A DNA stretch of 64,000 nucleotides, from assembly GCA_964501715.1 (NCBI GenBank), contig CAZCTR010000001.1:62001-126000 (forward strand), written 5' to 3'. Each line of letters begins with the position of its first letter. Within the stretch, counting starts at the first letter, position 1. Shown here piece by piece: positions 48,489 to 56,929 of the stretch. Made by a program: the position numbers and the translations under genes. Under the pieces are notes generated by a model that did no database searches, had not been told where the DNA came from, and worked only from the letters and a program-made list of their open reading frames with translations. The stretch comes from M55B118 sp964501715. Its GTDB lineage: Bacteria; Bacillota_I; Bacilli_A; Izemoplasmatales; Izemoplasmataceae.

Positions 48489-49505
48489 ATGAATGAAAAA
48501 GAAACCATCAAGAACGCTTTGGGCGACATCATCGACCCTTCGAACTCAGAGACCTTCGCGGACAACAATGCAGTACGATACGTGTCCGTCGAGGAGGACG
48601 AAAAGAAAGTCAACCTGGTCATCGGGGTTGCCAAGGATGATGATGAAACCAAGAAGACCGTCAAGAGACGGATTGCGAAAGTCATCAAGATTGACCTGGG
48701 TTATAAAGGGCTCAAGATCGATTTTGAACCATTGAAGAAAAAAGACAGCATCGTCGATGAAACGCGAAAGATCAAATACATCGGCATTGCGAGCGGAAAA
48801 GGCGGAGTGGGGAAATCGACCGTCGCCGCAAATCTCGCACTCGCGCTCAAACGCATCGGCAAGAAGGTTGGCATCATCGACGCCGATATCTATGGAAGTT
48901 CCATACCGACGCTTTTCGATATGAAAATCACGCTCCCAAAGGCTGACAAGGATGAAAACATCATCCCCTTCGAAACCCATGGGATTGAATTGATCTCGAC
49001 GGAATTTTTCCTGAAAAAGGACCAACCCATCATGTGGCGCGGTCCCATGCTTGGTAAGATGCTCAACAATTTCTTCTATGATGTCGCTTGGAACGAAGAG
49101 ATAGAATACATCGTCGTCGATCTTCCGCCGGGAACCGGAGATGTCGCCATGGACATACAGAAACTGATTCCGGAATGCGAGATGCTCATCGTGACCACAC
49201 CGCATCCGAGCGCTTCCCATATCGCCTCCCGAGCCGGATTCGCGGCACAGCAACTGAATCACTCCTTGCTGGGCGTGGTCGAGAACATGAGCCATCTGAC
49301 GCACAATGGAGACACCTTGAGGATTTTCGGTGAAGGCGGCGGAAAGGAAGTCGCCGACAAACTGAAGACCGACCTGTTGCAGCAAGTCCCGATCGGCCAG
49401 CCCGAAGACGGGCATCCGGGCCTCTACGGCATGAACGAGGAAATCGGAGTGGCCTATCTGGGGCTCGCCAACAAGCTCGTCAAAGTGGTCGAACAGGATT
49501 CATGA
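48489..49505 (+). CDS. Mrp/ApbC-family P-loop ATPase lacking the CxxC cluster motif
   Basis: A 338-residue Mrp/NBP35-type ATPase. The deviant Walker A is GKGGVGKSTV near residue 101-110. YGSSIPTLF, the PIMWRGPMLGKML motif and VVDLPPGTGDV follow. At the position where Fe-S carrier members have CPxCG, this one has VVENMSHLTHNGDTLRIFG with no cysteine pair. That makes it resemble B. subtilis SalA more than an iron-sulfur carrier. The N-terminal 80 residues look like a degraded MIP18/DUF59 domain. Start ATG 48489. Confidence 0.88.
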   Translation: MNEKETIKNALGDIIDPSNSETFADNNAVRYVSVEEDEKKVNLVIGVAKDDDETKKTVKRRIAKVIKIDLGYKGLKIDFEPLKKKDSIVDETRKIKYIGIASGKGGVGKSTVAANLALALKRIGKKVGIIDADIYGSSIPTLFDMKITLPKADKDENIIPFETHGIELISTEFFLKKDQPIMWRGPMLGKMLNNFFYDVAWNEEIEYIVVDLPPGTGDVAMDIQKLIPECEMLIVTTPHPSASHIASRAGFAAQQLNHSLLGVVENMSHLTHNGDTLRIFGEGGGKEVADKLKTDLLQQVPIGQPEDGHPGLYGMNEEIGVAYLGLANKLVKVVEQDS

Positions 49506-49510
49506 ATGCA

Positions 49511-49537
49511 AAAACCGAGCATCGCTCGGTTTTTTTT
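49511..49537. terminator. Terminator shared by the Mrp-like gene and the HTH regulator
   Basis: The arms AACCGAGC and GCTCGGTT (49513-49520 with 49524-49531) are followed by eight T on the plus strand. An A-run on the other side makes it usable in both directions. Confidence 0.88.
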
Positions 49538-50759
49538 ATGCGCCATAAAGACGGGAAAGGGCTTTTGATCGTTTGGAGTGGATGGCCAATGCCTCCTTGT
49601 ATCTAGATCGTTTGCGCGCCAATTCGATGAGCTCGGTGGCGAAATGATTGATATAGGATATTTCCTGCTTTTCAATCGCAAGCGGGAAAGCGATATCCCT
49701 TAGGTGGCTTTTATAAGTTTCCTCGCATTCCGCAAGCATGCTTTCATAGTATACTTTCTCTAATAGCGCGTCTTCTTTTGGACTTTTGAAATGCTCGCGC
49801 ATTCCTTCGGGATCCCTTTTGGCGACCAATGAGAGCGCCCGATAATACCAGCAGTCCTTGATTTCGCAATAAAGCTCATCCAGCATGCTTTCGACTTCTT
49901 GGTCCTTGTTGAACAGTCGCAGTTGCATATAGCGATACATGTTGATCAATTCCAATGGCACCATAACTTTGGGGATGGCCTGAAGCGCCTCCTGTGCGGA
50001 CGACTTTGACTCGTCAATCAAGAAAAAGACATTATAAAGCTTCAGCATGATAAGGTAATCCGGTTGGTAGTACTCTGTCAGGCTCTTGATCGCCGCCGAG
50101 AAGTGACGCATGCTTTCATTTTTCTTATGAAGCTTCTGTTTAATCAGGAAAGCGTACGTTTCTCTCAGACCGTTGATGTAGTGGTCCCTATGGGAGCTGT
50201 CCTGAAGAATTTCAAGATGCTTCAGCGCTTCTGTATATTTTTGCGTGTCGAATGCATGAATCATGGAAAGCATTTCGTAAACAAGTCCCATATACCGGTT
50301 GAAGTGGCTGTTCAAGCTCCACATTTCATTCACTATCCGCCTGCTTTCCCTGTATTGTTTCTTTCCTACAGTATGCATGAGCCTGATGAGTTCACTCGTA
50401 TTCAGAAGCTCCAGGTCCGCCGCCTCTTTCCTGAGAGAAATCAGTACATTGAATTCTTGATGGTAAAACGCTTTGAATGCTCTTTTCAACACAATGGAAT
50501 CCTCGAACTCCTTCGAACACAATTCGAGGTTCAATCCGCATTTCTTGCTCATTTCCTTGATGAAGTAATCGTTTGGTGGCATCCTGTTGTTTTCAACTTT
50601 CGATAGATAACTGACACTGCATATGCCGTTCGAGAAAGATTCCTGTGTGAGATTCATCTCTAGACGTTTCCTTTTCACGATCCCCCCCATATAGGATGGC
50701 GAGCTTTTCAGGTGATGTGTGTTGCTTCTGAAGGTATGTTGCCTTTTGTCAAAATTCAT
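49536..50759 (-). CDS. HTH and TPR-like transcription regulator (RRNPP-like architecture)
   Basis: A 407-residue protein with an N-terminal XRE-type helix-turn-helix (about residues 26-75, IVKRKRLEMNLTQESFSNGI then SVSYLSKVENNRMPP) and a long all-helical C-terminal part in repeated helical pairs, resembling the TPR region of Rgg/PlcR/PrgX-type regulators that bind short peptides. No secreted-peptide gene was found next to it. Start ATG 50759 follows AGGGGA. Its promoter is covered by a perfect palindrome at 50841-50865, which suggests autoregulation. Peptide binding is inference from architecture. Confidence 0.78.
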   Translation of the reverse strand: MNFDKRQHTFRSNTHHLKSSPSYMGGIVKRKRLEMNLTQESFSNGICSVSYLSKVENNRMPPNDYFIKEMSKKCGLNLELCSKEFEDSIVLKRAFKAFYHQEFNVLISLRKEAADLELLNTSELIRLMHTVGKKQYRESRRIVNEMWSLNSHFNRYMGLVYEMLSMIHAFDTQKYTEALKHLEILQDSSHRDHYINGLRETYAFLIKQKLHKKNESMRHFSAAIKSLTEYYQPDYLIMLKLYNVFFLIDESKSSAQEALQAIPKVMVPLELINMYRYMQLRLFNKDQEVESMLDELYCEIKDCWYYRALSLVAKRDPEGMREHFKSPKEDALLEKVYYESMLAECEETYKSHLRDIAFPLAIEKQEISYINHFATELIELARKRSRYKEALAIHSKRSKALSRLYGA

Positions 50760-50836
50760 TGTCTTCCCCTCTCGTGATGTGGATACTACCCTACACGGAT
50801 TACATTAGAATAGCTTTTTTGCCAGTTGAAGCGTTT

Positions 50837-50865
50837 ATTATTGATAAAATACATGATTTTATCAA
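50837..50865 (-). promoter_or_regulatory. Promoter with palindromic operator of the HTH/TPR regulator
   Basis: A perfect 10-bp inverted repeat TTGATAAAAT/ATTTTATCAA with a 5-base centre lies at 50841-50865. On the minus strand its first arm supplies the -35 TTGATA, and 17 bases later AATAAT (50842-50837) forms the -10. A protein bound here would block the promoter. Confidence 0.65.
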
Positions 50866-50901
50866 CCCTTACATAATATCACGTAATGTGTCGTTTTTTA
50901 T

Positions 50902-50932
50902 AAAAAAATAGAGAGAAACCAATCTCTCTATT
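50902..50932 (-). terminator. Terminator after the small XRE gene
   Basis: The arms AATAGAGAGA and TCTCTCTATT (50907-50916 with 50923-50932) are followed on the minus strand by TTTTTT. Confidence 0.85.
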
Positions 50933-51137
50933 CTGATTTGTCGTATTCCAATATATCCCCGGGCTGACACTCAAGACACTCACAGATTGCTTCGAGCGTG
51001 GAGAACCTCACGGCCTTCACTTTATCCGTTTTCAGTTTCGATAGATTCACGACACTGATACCGGTGCATTCTGACAAGGTGTTGAGTTTCATCTTGCGGT
51101 CCGCCATGACCCTGTCAAGCCTCACTACGATTCCCAT
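50928..51137 (-). CDS. Small XRE-family regulator (YozG-like)
   Basis: A 69-residue Cro/C1-type helix-turn-helix protein. LDRVMADRKMKLNTLSE-CTGISVVNLSKLK forms the recognition helices, and FSTLEAICECLECQPGDIL is the typical end of YozG-like regulators. It lies two bases after the DUF2975 membrane gene, the same pairing as yoaS-yozG in Bacillus. It probably regulates this two-gene operon. Start ATG 51137 has a weak site, so translation is likely coupled. Confidence 0.92.
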   Translation of the reverse strand: MGIVVRLDRVMADRKMKLNTLSECTGISVVNLSKLKTDKVKAVRFSTLEAICECLECQPGDILEYDKSE

Positions 51138-51139
51138 GT

Positions 51140-51742
51140 TTACACCGTCTCGTCAAATTCGGTCTGAAGGTATCGGCCGTATTCGAAAATCCTCATGAGG
51201 ATATAAAGCAGTGCGCCAATCAGGAAATAACCCACACCCAGGTTGTAGTTCGCCTCGAGAAGACCCCCGTCGATCTGAGTGATGATCGAACGCATGAACA
51301 CATAATCGAAAATGGGAATGACAATCCCGGCGATTATGAAGCCCAAAGCGATCCATTTCAAGGACGAAGTGACCTCTGAAGCGAACGGACGGGCATTTTC
51401 CACACTTGTCATAATGCGTTTCAGAAGGTAGAAAAGCCCAACGAGGAACGCCGACCCCGCTATTGCTCTGAGCCCACCTGTAATAAGAATGCTTTTCAAT
51501 GTTATGTCGCTATTGAGAATGTCATCTGAAAGATAAGCCTCGAGTTGCAGATCAAAATACTGATGGATGGTTAGCTCACTCAGGTTGAAAGTCAGAAAAT
51601 CCTGAGATATGACCATTCCTGCCAAAAACACTCCAAGTCCTACCAAAGCTGCAAAAACGAAAAACCACATGGCTGCAACAGATAAGATCCTTGATGCTTT
51701 AATCAATGTCATAAACCGTCTTTCATTGAATGCCGATTGCAT
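51140..51742 (-). CDS. DUF2975 membrane protein (YoaS-like)
   Basis: A 200-residue protein with four hydrophobic helices (about 18-45, 85-108, 128-150 and 165-187) and the family-typical intracellular segment SVENARPFASEVTSSLKWIA. The function of DUF2975 is unknown; members are nearly always followed by a small XRE gene, as here. Start ATG 51742 has AAGGAG eight bases upstream. The promoter is one of the best in the window. Confidence 0.88.
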   Translation of the reverse strand: MQSAFNERRFMTLIKASRILSVAAMWFFVFAALVGLGVFLAGMVISQDFLTFNLSELTIHQYFDLQLEAYLSDDILNSDITLKSILITGGLRAIAGSAFLVGLFYLLKRIMTSVENARPFASEVTSSLKWIALGFIIAGIVIPIFDYVFMRSIITQIDGGLLEANYNLGVGYFLIGALLYILMRIFEYGRYLQTEFDETV

Positions 51743-51766
51743 AAAATCATCTCCTTATATACCCGG

Positions 51767-51794
51767 ATTATAACACGCATATTTCTTATGTCAA
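51767..51794 (-). promoter_or_regulatory. Near-consensus promoter of the DUF2975/XRE operon
   Basis: On the minus strand a perfect TTGACA (51794-51789), 16 bases, and a perfect TATAAT (51772-51767) with a TGT extended -10. An AT-rich stretch precedes it. Such strength implies control by a repressor. Confidence 0.88.
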
Positions 51795-51831
51795 TAACTT
51801 TTTAATCTTTATCGTTAATTTTTTAACAATT

Positions 51832-51856
51832 AAAATGAGAACCAATGGGTTCTCAT
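51832..51856 (-). terminator. Terminator of nth overlapping its stop codon
   Basis: The stem ATGAGAACC/GGTTCTCAT (51835-51843 with 51848-51856) is followed on the minus strand by TTTAATT. The nth stop is in the upstream arm. Confidence 0.7.
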
Positions 51857-52485
51857 CTAACATCTATATGCGGAAATCTACACCATGGTTTCAATGGACA
51901 CCCGTCACACTTGGGATTTCTCGAAAGACAGTGGTAACGTCCAAAAAAAATGAACTGATGATGGGCCTTGGACCATTTTTTCTTTGGAATCTTTCGCATC
52001 AGTTTTTCTTCCACCTTGAGGGCGGAATCCTTTTTATAGGCCAGTTTCAAACGTTTGGCGACACGCCCGACATGGGTGTCGACCGCGATTCTGGGGATGC
52101 CGTGCCAGACACTAAGTACGACATTCGCGGTTTTTCGCCCGACTCCGGGCAGGCTCTCGAGTGCTTCAAGGGAATCCGGGATTTCACCGTTGTATCGTTC
52201 CCTTAGCGCCTGCGCCGCATGCATGATGTTCCTGGCCTTGTTCTTGTAAAGTCCGATGCGCCGGATGGCATTCTCCAGTTTTTCGAGGTCCGCATCCGCA
52301 AAATCATCCAATGTCTTGTAGGTGTTGAAAAGCGCCGGGGTCAAACGATTCACTGAAGCGTCTGTGGACTGTGCGCTCAGCATCACCGCCACAAGCAGTT
52401 CTATCCCGTTCGTATAATGGAGTTCGATATTGGCTTGGGGATAAAGCCTGTCAAGGATTTCAAGGATGTCTTCTACTCGTCCCAT
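51853..52485 (-). CDS. nth: Endonuclease III
   Basis: A 210-residue DNA glycosylase/AP lyase removing oxidised pyrimidines. The helix-hairpin-helix LPGVGRKTANVVL holds the catalytic lysine, and the catalytic aspartate is in AVDTHVGRVA. The 4Fe-4S cluster cysteines appear as C-x6-C-x2-C-x5-C in CLSRNPKCDGCPLKPWC. It overlaps dnaD by 13 bases, the conserved dnaD-nth pair. Confidence 0.97.
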   Translation of the reverse strand: MGRVEDILEILDRLYPQANIELHYTNGIELLVAVMLSAQSTDASVNRLTPALFNTYKTLDDFADADLEKLENAIRRIGLYKNKARNIMHAAQALRERYNGEIPDSLEALESLPGVGRKTANVVLSVWHGIPRIAVDTHVGRVAKRLKLAYKKDSALKVEEKLMRKIPKKKWSKAHHQFIFFGRYHCLSRNPKCDGCPLKPWCRFPHIDVR

Positions 52486-53105
52486 AATTTGTAGAACTCC
52501 TTAAGCGCTTCCGGGTTTTTTTCAGGGGATTTTCTTATGGACGCCTCACTTTTCTGCAAGTGCTTGTCAATGACCCTGAGCGTCGGGTTCTTGTATTTGA
52601 GCGCTGTGAGCGTGGCTTCTTTCAACATGTCGTAGGAATACCCATCCTCTTCAATCCATTTCTTCACAAGCTCCATATCTAGCTGTGTAAGCGGTTTGTT
52701 CAAAGAGCTCTCCAAAAACTCCACCCAACTTGCTGTCTGGGTCCCCTTAGCTTTGGACTGCTCGCTTTGAATATGATGGATGACCTTGGAAAGAAAATAG
52801 TCCACGTTAAAGGTCTCCGTCTCTTTCCCCTCTTCATTTGTCGTCAGGGTTATATCCAGGTATCCCTTGTCCATCAAGCTGTCAAGGACCGCCTCTGTCT
52901 TCTCAGGCGATAACGATATCCACCGCGAGAATTTCTTGGGTTTGATGATGCCCTCTTTTTCCTGCAACAACCTGCGAAGTTTGATCAGGGCCATCGCCTC
53001 GGTCTCCGTGAGGTCGAATTTGTGGTAATACCTGAGGACGAGTGCGCTGAAATCGAGCACCCCGTCATCGATCAGTCGCATCAATATCTGTTTCAATTGA
53101 GTCAC
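52473..53105 (-). CDS. dnaD: DnaD-like replication initiation protein
   Basis: About 207-210 residues. The N-terminal winged helix (FDLTETEAMALIKLRRLLQE and the KKFSRWISLSPEKTEAVL segment) is followed by a C-terminal DnaB_2/DnaD domain (LTQLDMELVKKWIEEDGYSYD) and the YKNPTLRVIDKHL stretch near the YxxxI motif. DnaD acts with DnaB in loading helicase at the origin and in restart. The start is either GTG 53105 or, with better spacing from AAGGGG, TTG 53096. It is followed by nth. Confidence 0.9.
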   Translation of the reverse strand: MTQLKQILMRLIDDGVLDFSALVLRYYHKFDLTETEAMALIKLRRLLQEKEGIIKPKKFSRWISLSPEKTEAVLDSLMDKGYLDITLTTNEEGKETETFNVDYFLSKVIHHIQSEQSKAKGTQTASWVEFLESSLNKPLTQLDMELVKKWIEEDGYSYDMLKEATLTALKYKNPTLRVIDKHLQKSEASIRKSPEKNPEALKEFYKLWDE

Positions 53106-53112
53106 CCCTTCA

Positions 53113-53793
53113 TCAGAACTTCTCGCTCTTCTTCGCCAGTTTCTTGAGCGCGAGCTCGGCAGCGTTCTGTTCGGCTTGTTTTTTGGTGTTGCCTTTGCCT
53201 TCGCCCATCAGGATCTCGTCCATATAGACACGCACCGTGAATGTCTTGTTATGTGAGGGACCTTCCTCACTGATGACCTTGTAGACAAGCTGGCGCTTAT
53301 CGGATTGGACCAGCTCCTGAAGGTGTGACTTGAAATCGGTGAAGTTGATCTCGTCGTCCTTCTTCACGACCGGGAACACTACTTTATCCGCGACTTTGTA
53401 TACCTCTTCCAGGCCCTTGTCCAAGAATATCGCCCCGACAAAGGCTTCAAAGGCGTCTGCGAGAAGGGCGCGCCGGTCTCTTCCGCCGCTCTTCTCCTCA
53501 CCCCTTCCAAGAAGGAGGTATTTTCCCAAATCACAGGCACGGGCATAACGGACCAGGGCGTTCTCATAGACATAACGGGCCCTTCTTTTCGTAAGGTCTC
53601 CTTCGTTGTAATGCCTGTCTTCCTCATAAAGGTATTTGGCCAGAATCACATCCAGTACGGCATCACCCACGAATTCAAGTCTTTCGTTGGATTCCGTGTG
53701 ATGCTCGTTCGCGTAGGAGGAATGCGTCAAGGCTGTCTCGAGGAGTTTTTTATTGTTGAAATCCAGATTGAAGAAAGCTTCGAGTCCATTCAC
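53113..53793 (-). CDS. rnc: Ribonuclease III
   Basis: A 226-residue double-strand-specific RNase processing rRNA precursors and structured mRNAs. The signature NERLEFVGDAVLDVILAKYL is complete with the catalytic glutamate and aspartates, and a second acidic site lies in LLADAFEAFVGAIFLD. The C-terminal dsRNA-binding domain runs through DFKSHLQELVQ to KKQAEQNAAELAL. The start GTG 53793 overlaps the plsX stop as GTGA. acpP, usually between the two, is missing. Confidence 0.97.
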   Translation of the reverse strand: MNGLEAFFNLDFNNKKLLETALTHSSYANEHHTESNERLEFVGDAVLDVILAKYLYEEDRHYNEGDLTKRRARYVYENALVRYARACDLGKYLLLGRGEEKSGGRDRRALLADAFEAFVGAIFLDKGLEEVYKVADKVVFPVVKKDDEINFTDFKSHLQELVQSDKRQLVYKVISEEGPSHNKTFTVRVYMDEILMGEGKGNTKKQAEQNAAELALKKLAKKSEKF

Positions 53794-54791
53794 GGCGTTT
53801 CATCCTCCCCGATTCTGTTTGACACTTTCCCGATCACATCTTGTCGGACAATGTTGGCGGCCTGTACGATTGCGTTGGAAAACCCGTCTTTCTTGGACGC
53901 GCCCTGCGCTTTGATCACCGGTGCCCTTAGACCCATGATCATCGCACCACCGATTTCCGAAGGGGACATACGCTTTTTGAAACGTTTCAAGTTCCCGGCC
54001 GAAAAAAGGAGGCCGAGTTTGCCGAAAAACCCCTTCGAGAGTTCCTGTTTAAGCATCGTGCCCATACCTTTTGCAGTACCTTCGATGGTTTTCATGACTA
54101 TGTTGGCGGTAAAGCCGTCGCTGATCATGATCGGAGCCGGCGGGTCGAGAATTTCCTTCGGTTCCACATTCCCATAGAACGACAGGTTCTTGGACGCCTC
54201 GAAAAGCTGTGCGGCCTGTTTGTCGAGTTCGCGTCCCTTGCCCTCTTCCGAGCCGATGTTGATGAGACCAACCTTGGGATCCTTGATGCCCAGGACCTCT
54301 TCGGCGTAAACAGTTGCGAAATTGGCTTGATGCACCATGAATTCAGGTTTGATTTCAAGATTTCCACCCGCGTCAAGCAGAATAAAAGGTTTGCCGCTCA
54401 CTGTGGGAAGCACCGGCGCGATGGCGGTACGCTTCATCGACTTCATGCGCCCCACAAGAATGTGGGCACCTGCGATGAGCGCCTGGGTCGCCCCACTTGA
54501 TACGGCTGCGTCATTCGGACCTTTGCGTACACTGCTCAAAGTCAAAGCCATAGAGGATTTACGGTTCTTCCTGATGGCGCTGATCGGGTCTTTTTCACCC
54601 ATTTCAATCGTGCCTTCGGATGCCTCGATGTTGATACGGGTGTCATCCTTCAGATATTTCTTTATGGCTTCAGGGTCCCCATAAAGGGTTATCTCCACAT
54701 CGGATAGCTTCTTTATCGCTTCCATGGCTCCTTCAACTTGCTCTTTGGGAGCATAATCGCCACCCATGGCATCTACAGCAATCTTAATCAT
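53790..54791 (-). CDS. plsX: Phosphate acyltransferase PlsX
   Basis: A 333-residue enzyme that moves acyl groups from acyl carrier protein to phosphate, giving acyl-phosphate for PlsY. It opens IKIAVDAMGGDYAPKEQVEG and has AVSSGATQALIAGAHI, LLDAGGN and VGLINIGSEEGKG. The extended -10 TGCTATAAT (54832-54824) lies upstream, so it need not depend on recG. fapR, fabD, fabG and acpP, its usual neighbours, are absent, so the acyl donor system must be coded elsewhere or fatty acids come from uptake through FakA. Confidence 0.95.
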   Translation of the reverse strand: MIKIAVDAMGGDYAPKEQVEGAMEAIKKLSDVEITLYGDPEAIKKYLKDDTRINIEASEGTIEMGEKDPISAIRKNRKSSMALTLSSVRKGPNDAAVSSGATQALIAGAHILVGRMKSMKRTAIAPVLPTVSGKPFILLDAGGNLEIKPEFMVHQANFATVYAEEVLGIKDPKVGLINIGSEEGKGRELDKQAAQLFEASKNLSFYGNVEPKEILDPPAPIMISDGFTANIVMKTIEGTAKGMGTMLKQELSKGFFGKLGLLFSAGNLKRFKKRMSPSEIGGAMIMGLRAPVIKAQGASKKDGFSNAIVQAANIVRQDVIGKVSNRIGEDETP

Positions 54792-54859
54792 ACAAACACC
54801 TCATCTATTTGGTTTCTTCATTCATTATAGCATACTTGAAATGGCTTGTGTCGATTGCT

Positions 54860-56854
54860 TCAAACCGTTTCTCCTTCAAAAAACATGCTGTTCACATGTT
54901 CGATCAATCGGTCGGTCTCTTCGGAGGCTTTTCTTTCATGACGTTCCATGATGACCTCGGCATCAAGGCTGGCCTGTTCGAACAAGGCCATGTCTCCCTC
55001 CTCGTCCTTTCTCAGAATGTCGAGGCTTCCGCTTTGTCGTGTTCCGACAAGATCGCCGAACCCTCTCCTATCAAGGTCGACCTCACTCAGTTCAAAGCCG
55101 TCATTGGTGGTCTCGAGTATCTTCAGACGCTCCACGGTCCACGCATCATCCTTGCAGAGGATGACGCACGCACCGTTCGACCCTTCCCTTCCGACTCTCC
55201 CCCTGAGTTGATGGAGCTGAGCATATCCGAAACGCTCACCATGATAGATCACCATGAGCGTTGCACCCGGAGCGTGAATGCCCACTTCAATGACCGTGGT
55301 CGAAACCAGTATGTCAGTGGACCGGTCCTTGAAAGCTTTCAAGGTTTCTCTTTTCTCTTGCGCACTGAGTCGTCCATGAAGCATGGCGACCGATTGGTCG
55401 CGGAATCGTTCGCTATATTTCCTGAACAGGGTCTTCACGCCATTCAAGGTCTCCTGTTCGTCAATGGTCGGCGCGACCACGTACACTTGTTCCCCTCTTT
55501 TAAGCCGACGAGCGACCGCATTCATGGCAGCTTGTTCGCTCCGCATGGTTCTCACGGCCGTCTCCACGGAACGCGCCCTGTTGGATGGACGCTCAATCGT
55601 TGAAATATCCATATCGCCGAACAGGGTCATTGCTAGCGTACGCGGAATGGGTGTTGCGCTGAGATAGAGAATGTCCGGTATGTCGCCTTTTGAAAAGAGA
55701 CGTTTTCTTTGAGCGACCCCGAAACGGTGTTGCTCATCCGTAATCACAAGCCCCAATGCAGAAAACCTGACATCGTCGCTGAACAGCCTGTGTGTCCCGA
55801 CAACAAGGTCGCATCGGCCTGCCTCAAGCGCATCAAGCGTGTCCCGCTCATCAGAGGCGTTTTGTGTAAGCAACCGGATTTCGACCCCGAAAGTGTCTAA
55901 AAAAGCATTCGCCTCATCATACTGTTGCTGGGCCAGAATCTCGGTGGGGGCCATGAATGCGACCTGATAGCCCGAACGGATGGTTGCGAACGCTGCGAGC
56001 ATGGCCACAACCGTCTTGCCGCTTCCTGTATCGCCCTGCAGCATCCGGCGCATCGGGGAAACATCGCGCAAGTCAGCGAGAATCGAGTCCAGTGCCGCAT
56101 CCTGTGAAGGACTCAGATCAAAAGGCAGGCGGCAGGTCGCCTCTTTCAAGACATCCGTCGAGATGGACTTGATGGTGCCTTTTTGATGCTGCCTCCGTCT
56201 TCGCGCTCCCATCACCCGCAATTGATAGAAGAGCAACGCTTCGTATCTCAGTCTCGCAAGCGCCTTTCTAAGAGATGGAAGGGTCCTTGGGAAGTGTGCC
56301 GCGAAAAGCGCTTCATGACGCTTCGGATATCCATAGGAATCCAACAGGTGGGATGGAACGGGGTCCATCCACGCAGAAATGGATTCAAAAGCTTGACGGA
56401 CAAGTTTTTGAACAACCTTGTCACTGATACCCGACAAGTTGTAAACCGGGATGATGCCTTCCATGAAATGTTCCCTTTTGATGACTCTTTGAGCCGTCAG
56501 GGTTTTCTTGGAATGATCCACTTTAGCGTAAAGCGCGACGGTGTCTCCTTTTGACAATGTCTTTTTAAGGTAATGCTGATTGAATACTGCGATGGTGAAG
56601 ACTGTGCCATCCACAGAGGCTTTGAACGTCAGACGACTAAGGCTTTTGCGTATGAAAAAAACCGAGACATCGCTGCTTATGACGCCTTCGAGATAACACG
56701 AAGTCCCATTTTCGACCTCATGGATGCGGGATATCGATCGCACATCATAACGTCTGGGAAGATATTCCACCAAATCACTAAGGGAATGGATGCCCTGTTC
56801 ATTCAAACGGTCGACCCGTGTCGGTCCCAAACCTTTCAAGTCCTCTAAAGCCAT
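54860..56854 (-). CDS. recG: ATP-dependent DNA helicase RecG
   Basis: A 664-residue superfamily 2 helicase that rescues stalled replication forks. The N-terminal wedge domain (OB fold) includes LKGLGPTRVDRLNEQGI. The motor has MLQGDTGSGKTVVAM (motif I), ITDEQHRFGVAQR (DEQH-type motif II), LYLSATPIPRTL, and QLRGRVGREGSNGACVI (motif VI). It follows fakA after a terminator. Start ATG 56854 with GGTGATAGT upstream. Confidence 0.97.
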   Translation of the reverse strand: MALEDLKGLGPTRVDRLNEQGIHSLSDLVEYLPRRYDVRSISRIHEVENGTSCYLEGVISSDVSVFFIRKSLSRLTFKASVDGTVFTIAVFNQHYLKKTLSKGDTVALYAKVDHSKKTLTAQRVIKREHFMEGIIPVYNLSGISDKVVQKLVRQAFESISAWMDPVPSHLLDSYGYPKRHEALFAAHFPRTLPSLRKALARLRYEALLFYQLRVMGARRRRQHQKGTIKSISTDVLKEATCRLPFDLSPSQDAALDSILADLRDVSPMRRMLQGDTGSGKTVVAMLAAFATIRSGYQVAFMAPTEILAQQQYDEANAFLDTFGVEIRLLTQNASDERDTLDALEAGRCDLVVGTHRLFSDDVRFSALGLVITDEQHRFGVAQRKRLFSKGDIPDILYLSATPIPRTLAMTLFGDMDISTIERPSNRARSVETAVRTMRSEQAAMNAVARRLKRGEQVYVVAPTIDEQETLNGVKTLFRKYSERFRDQSVAMLHGRLSAQEKRETLKAFKDRSTDILVSTTVIEVGIHAPGATLMVIYHGERFGYAQLHQLRGRVGREGSNGACVILCKDDAWTVERLKILETTNDGFELSEVDLDRRGFGDLVGTRQSGSLDILRKDEEGDMALFEQASLDAEVIMERHERKASEETDRLIEHVNSMFFEGETV

Positions 56855-56888
56855 ACTATCACCAAAGACATTATAACACGCCTGTCAT

Positions 56889-56921
56889 AAAAAAAGACCA
56901 AGGGGTTTTAAGCCCTTGGTC
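56889..56921 (-). terminator. Terminator of fakA
   Basis: The arms GACCAAGGG and CCCTTGGTC (56896-56904 with 56913-56921) are followed by TTTTTTT on the minus strand. Confidence 0.9.
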
Positions 56922-56929
56922 GTGGTTGT

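Noticed and set aside
50777..50911. A 44-codon plus-strand frame that could encode a signal peptide for the HTH/TPR regulator
   Set aside because: No Shine-Dalgarno site. It reads through the regulator's palindrome and into the neighbouring terminator, and the product lacks a basic-hydrophobic secretion signal.
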